A DNA stretch of 64,000 nt from Ignavibacteriota bacterium (lineage in GTDB: Bacteria; Bacteroidota; Ignavibacteria; Ignavibacteriales; Melioribacteraceae). The position numbers and the translations under genes were made by a program. How positions within the stretch are numbered: position 1 is the stretch's first letter; each line of letters begins with the position of its first letter. The notes beneath the pieces were generated by a model. It made no database searches. It had not been told where the DNA came from and saw only the letters and a program-made list of their open reading frames with translations. The stretch lies in assembly GCA_016713565.1 (NCBI GenBank), contig JADJOX010000007.1:1602501-1666500 (forward strand), read 5' to 3'. Below are positions 62,388 to 64,000 of the stretch, piece by piece.

Positions 62388-64000
62388 ATGATAAAAACAT
62401 ACAATTTAATCTTATTTTTAATATTTATATCAATTATGACTCAAGCTCAATCAATTTTAACCTTTAATCAAAACTCATATACAACACATTGGAAAGAAAA
62501 CGGAATTGATTGGCATATTTTTAGTTATGATGGTTTCGCAAGTATTAACGAGAATTCTTTGCAAGCTATTAGTAATTCAAATTTGACACTTTCAAGATTT
62601 TCATTAGAAACTAATCATAAATTGACAATTTTCAATTTTCAAATTTATGTTTTGGATTTAGAGCTAGATATAAACGGAAATTGGGTTAATATACGCAACA
62701 ATACATATATCAAAATAATTGGGTATGATGCTATAGGAAACTCGCTAAAATCACAATATTATTACCCGCCCGATAACACAAATCCTCCAAATTTAATTGG
62801 TGAACAGCTTAGCCTAAATTCATTTAATAATATTAGTAAAATAGAATTTGAATATGATGGGGATTGTGTAGTCCGTATCCCGGAGACGGAACTTTAGAAA
62901 ATCCTTTTCTGATTTCAACGCTTGATCATCTTAAATTCTTATCGCAGCATCGTTTGGAATGGGTATATAATTTTAACCAAACTTCAGATATTGATGCTGC
63001 AATTACTCAAAATTGGGATAGTGGGCAAGGTTTTTTGCCAATTGGTGATGAAGCAAATAGCTGGTGGTTTAGTGGGGGTTATGATGGACGAGGTTATTCT
63101 ATTAGCAATTTACATATTAATCGTCCAACAATGGATTACGTCGGATTATTTCGAAATCTAATAGGGGTAGTTGTAAATCTCGGAATTGTTAATGCAAATA
63201 TAATTGGAGGCAATTACACAGGATCACTTGTTGGTGCTGCTCCACCTAATGGTATCACACGAATTGAAGGTTGTTATAGTTTAAATTGTGAAATTACCGG
63301 CAATAGATTTGTTGGGGTTTGATAGGCTATTCTGGTTTATATGTTGAAGAAATAGGTTATCAAAATGTCTATACATTAGTAAATAGCTGCTTTAGCAGTA
63401 ACTGTATTGTTAAAGGATATTCTGAAGTAGGAGGCTTAATTGGTAAGAATAGAATCTCAGCAGTATATAATAGTTATTGCATGGGTTCAACATCAACGGT
63501 TGAACTTCTTGCAAATGGAACAGAAACTAATGCCGGAGGGTTAATAGGATATTTGGATTATTACTCTGAAATTCAAAATTGTTATAGTACAGCTCAGGTT
63601 AACTATCCCCAGTTAAATATTTTGGGCAAAACAGGAGGATTAATTGGTTGGAAAAATACAAATACACCGTATATTATAACCAACGGATGTTTTTGGGATA
63701 AACAAACTTCCGGACAAACAACAAGTGCAGCAGAGGAAGTTGGCAAAACAACTACTGAAATTAAAACTTTGTCCACATTTACAAGTGCAAGTTGGGATTT
63801 TACAAATGTTTGGTTTATGATCGGTACAGATTACCCCAATTTACGTAGTTTTTACAATATAGCACCACCGGTTCAGTTAACAGCTTTTTTAGAAGGTACT
63901 TATAATTCAACAAATGGAAATATGAATAATAGTTTAGCAGGAAATATTCCATTGTCATCACCATTTACTGCTGATTCTCAAACTGTAATTGCAATTCCAC
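62388..64000 (+). pseudogene. GLUG-repeat surface protein, two frameshifts, cut by the window edge
   Basis: A signal peptide (ending TQAQ) is followed by a lectin-like region (62388 to about 62860). After a shift near 62859-62862 the frame continues as CSPYPGDGTLENPFLISTLD, a region common in GLUG proteins. Repeats with the GGLIG core follow. A second shift near 63314-63317 (one G missing, RFVGG then LIGYSG) leads on to FWDKQTSGQTTSA, then LSTFTSASWDFTNVW, and a last block PLSSPFTADSQTVIAIP that runs off the edge. Both breaks lie at runs of four G. Likely a secreted cell-surface or adhesion protein. Confidence 0.78.

Noticed and set aside
1..64000. CRISPR arrays, tRNA or rRNA genes, prophage or transposase genes
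   Set aside because: I saw no regularly spaced repeats, no cloverleaf-like or rRNA-like stretches of higher GC, and no transposase, integrase or phage structural motifs in the reading frames.

Overview
The window is a 64-kb piece of a strongly AT-rich bacterial chromosome. Gene content points to the Bacteroidota/Chlorobi side of the tree, and an Ignavibacteria-like organism is my best guess. The pointers are an ECF sigma factor with paired DUF4252 proteins, a TonB receptor with a carboxypeptidase-like N-terminal domain, a hybrid two-component system, a GLUG-repeat surface protein, a PafA-type phosphatase and a Gcw_chp-type porin. This is inference from protein families; there is no rRNA in the window to settle it. 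I saw no rRNA, tRNA, CRISPR array or intact insertion sequence.

Layout. At 0-4.8 kb there is a cut gene at the left edge, a two-haem lipoprotein, a minus-strand operon (ECF sigma, membrane anti-sigma candidate, two DUF4252 proteins), and a divergent gene fusing a cyclic-nucleotide-binding-like domain to aspartase. At 4.8-7.2 kb a minus-strand operon encodes a sugar-nucleotide epimerase, asparaginase and an M50-like membrane protein. At 7.2-9.4 kb an AT-rich gap with at least five same-direction DnaA boxes leads into dnaA. This is the likely replication origin, and transcription diverges from it. At 9.4-15.6 kb are housekeeping genes: a YjbR protein, the Prc protease, a KamA-like radical SAM enzyme, Nfu, HtpX and dodecin. 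At 16-24.8 kb is a nitrogen-assimilation block: P-II, Amt, a porin, GltB and GltD.

From 24.8 to 39.6 kb nearly everything lies on the minus strand. The first part holds an AlkZ-like protein, a DUF2157/GDYXXLXY membrane pair, Ada, a PEP mutase-like gene with an in-frame stop, and a MATE exporter. The rest is a dense run of small stand-alone enzymes and binding proteins (DinB, DUF1801, YdeI, VOC, SRPBCC, RibD-type reductases, GyrI-like), with a divergent GlxA-type regulator at its end. From 41 to 51.8 kb come a LytTR membrane regulator, a TonB receptor, an OmpA protein, a TfoX-like gene with a decayed second copy, a zinc-ribbon protein and a family-B DNA polymerase. From 51.9 to 64 kb come P5C dehydrogenase, an S37 peptidase, a PafA-like phosphatase, a cupin-DUF2007 fusion, a hybrid sensor kinase and a GLUG surface protein cut by the right edge.

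How the genes work together. P-II and Amt sense and import ammonium, and GltBD turns glutamine plus 2-oxoglutarate into glutamate. Asparaginase and aspartase, encoded convergently, would release ammonium and make fumarate. An important quality point is that several otherwise well-conserved genes in the right half are interrupted by single-base indels, mostly at short homopolymers (pruA, the zinc-ribbon gene, the sensor kinase four times, the GLUG protein twice). No such breaks were seen in the first 29 kb. This may be real decay or base-level assembly error, and it must be resolved before calling these genes dead.
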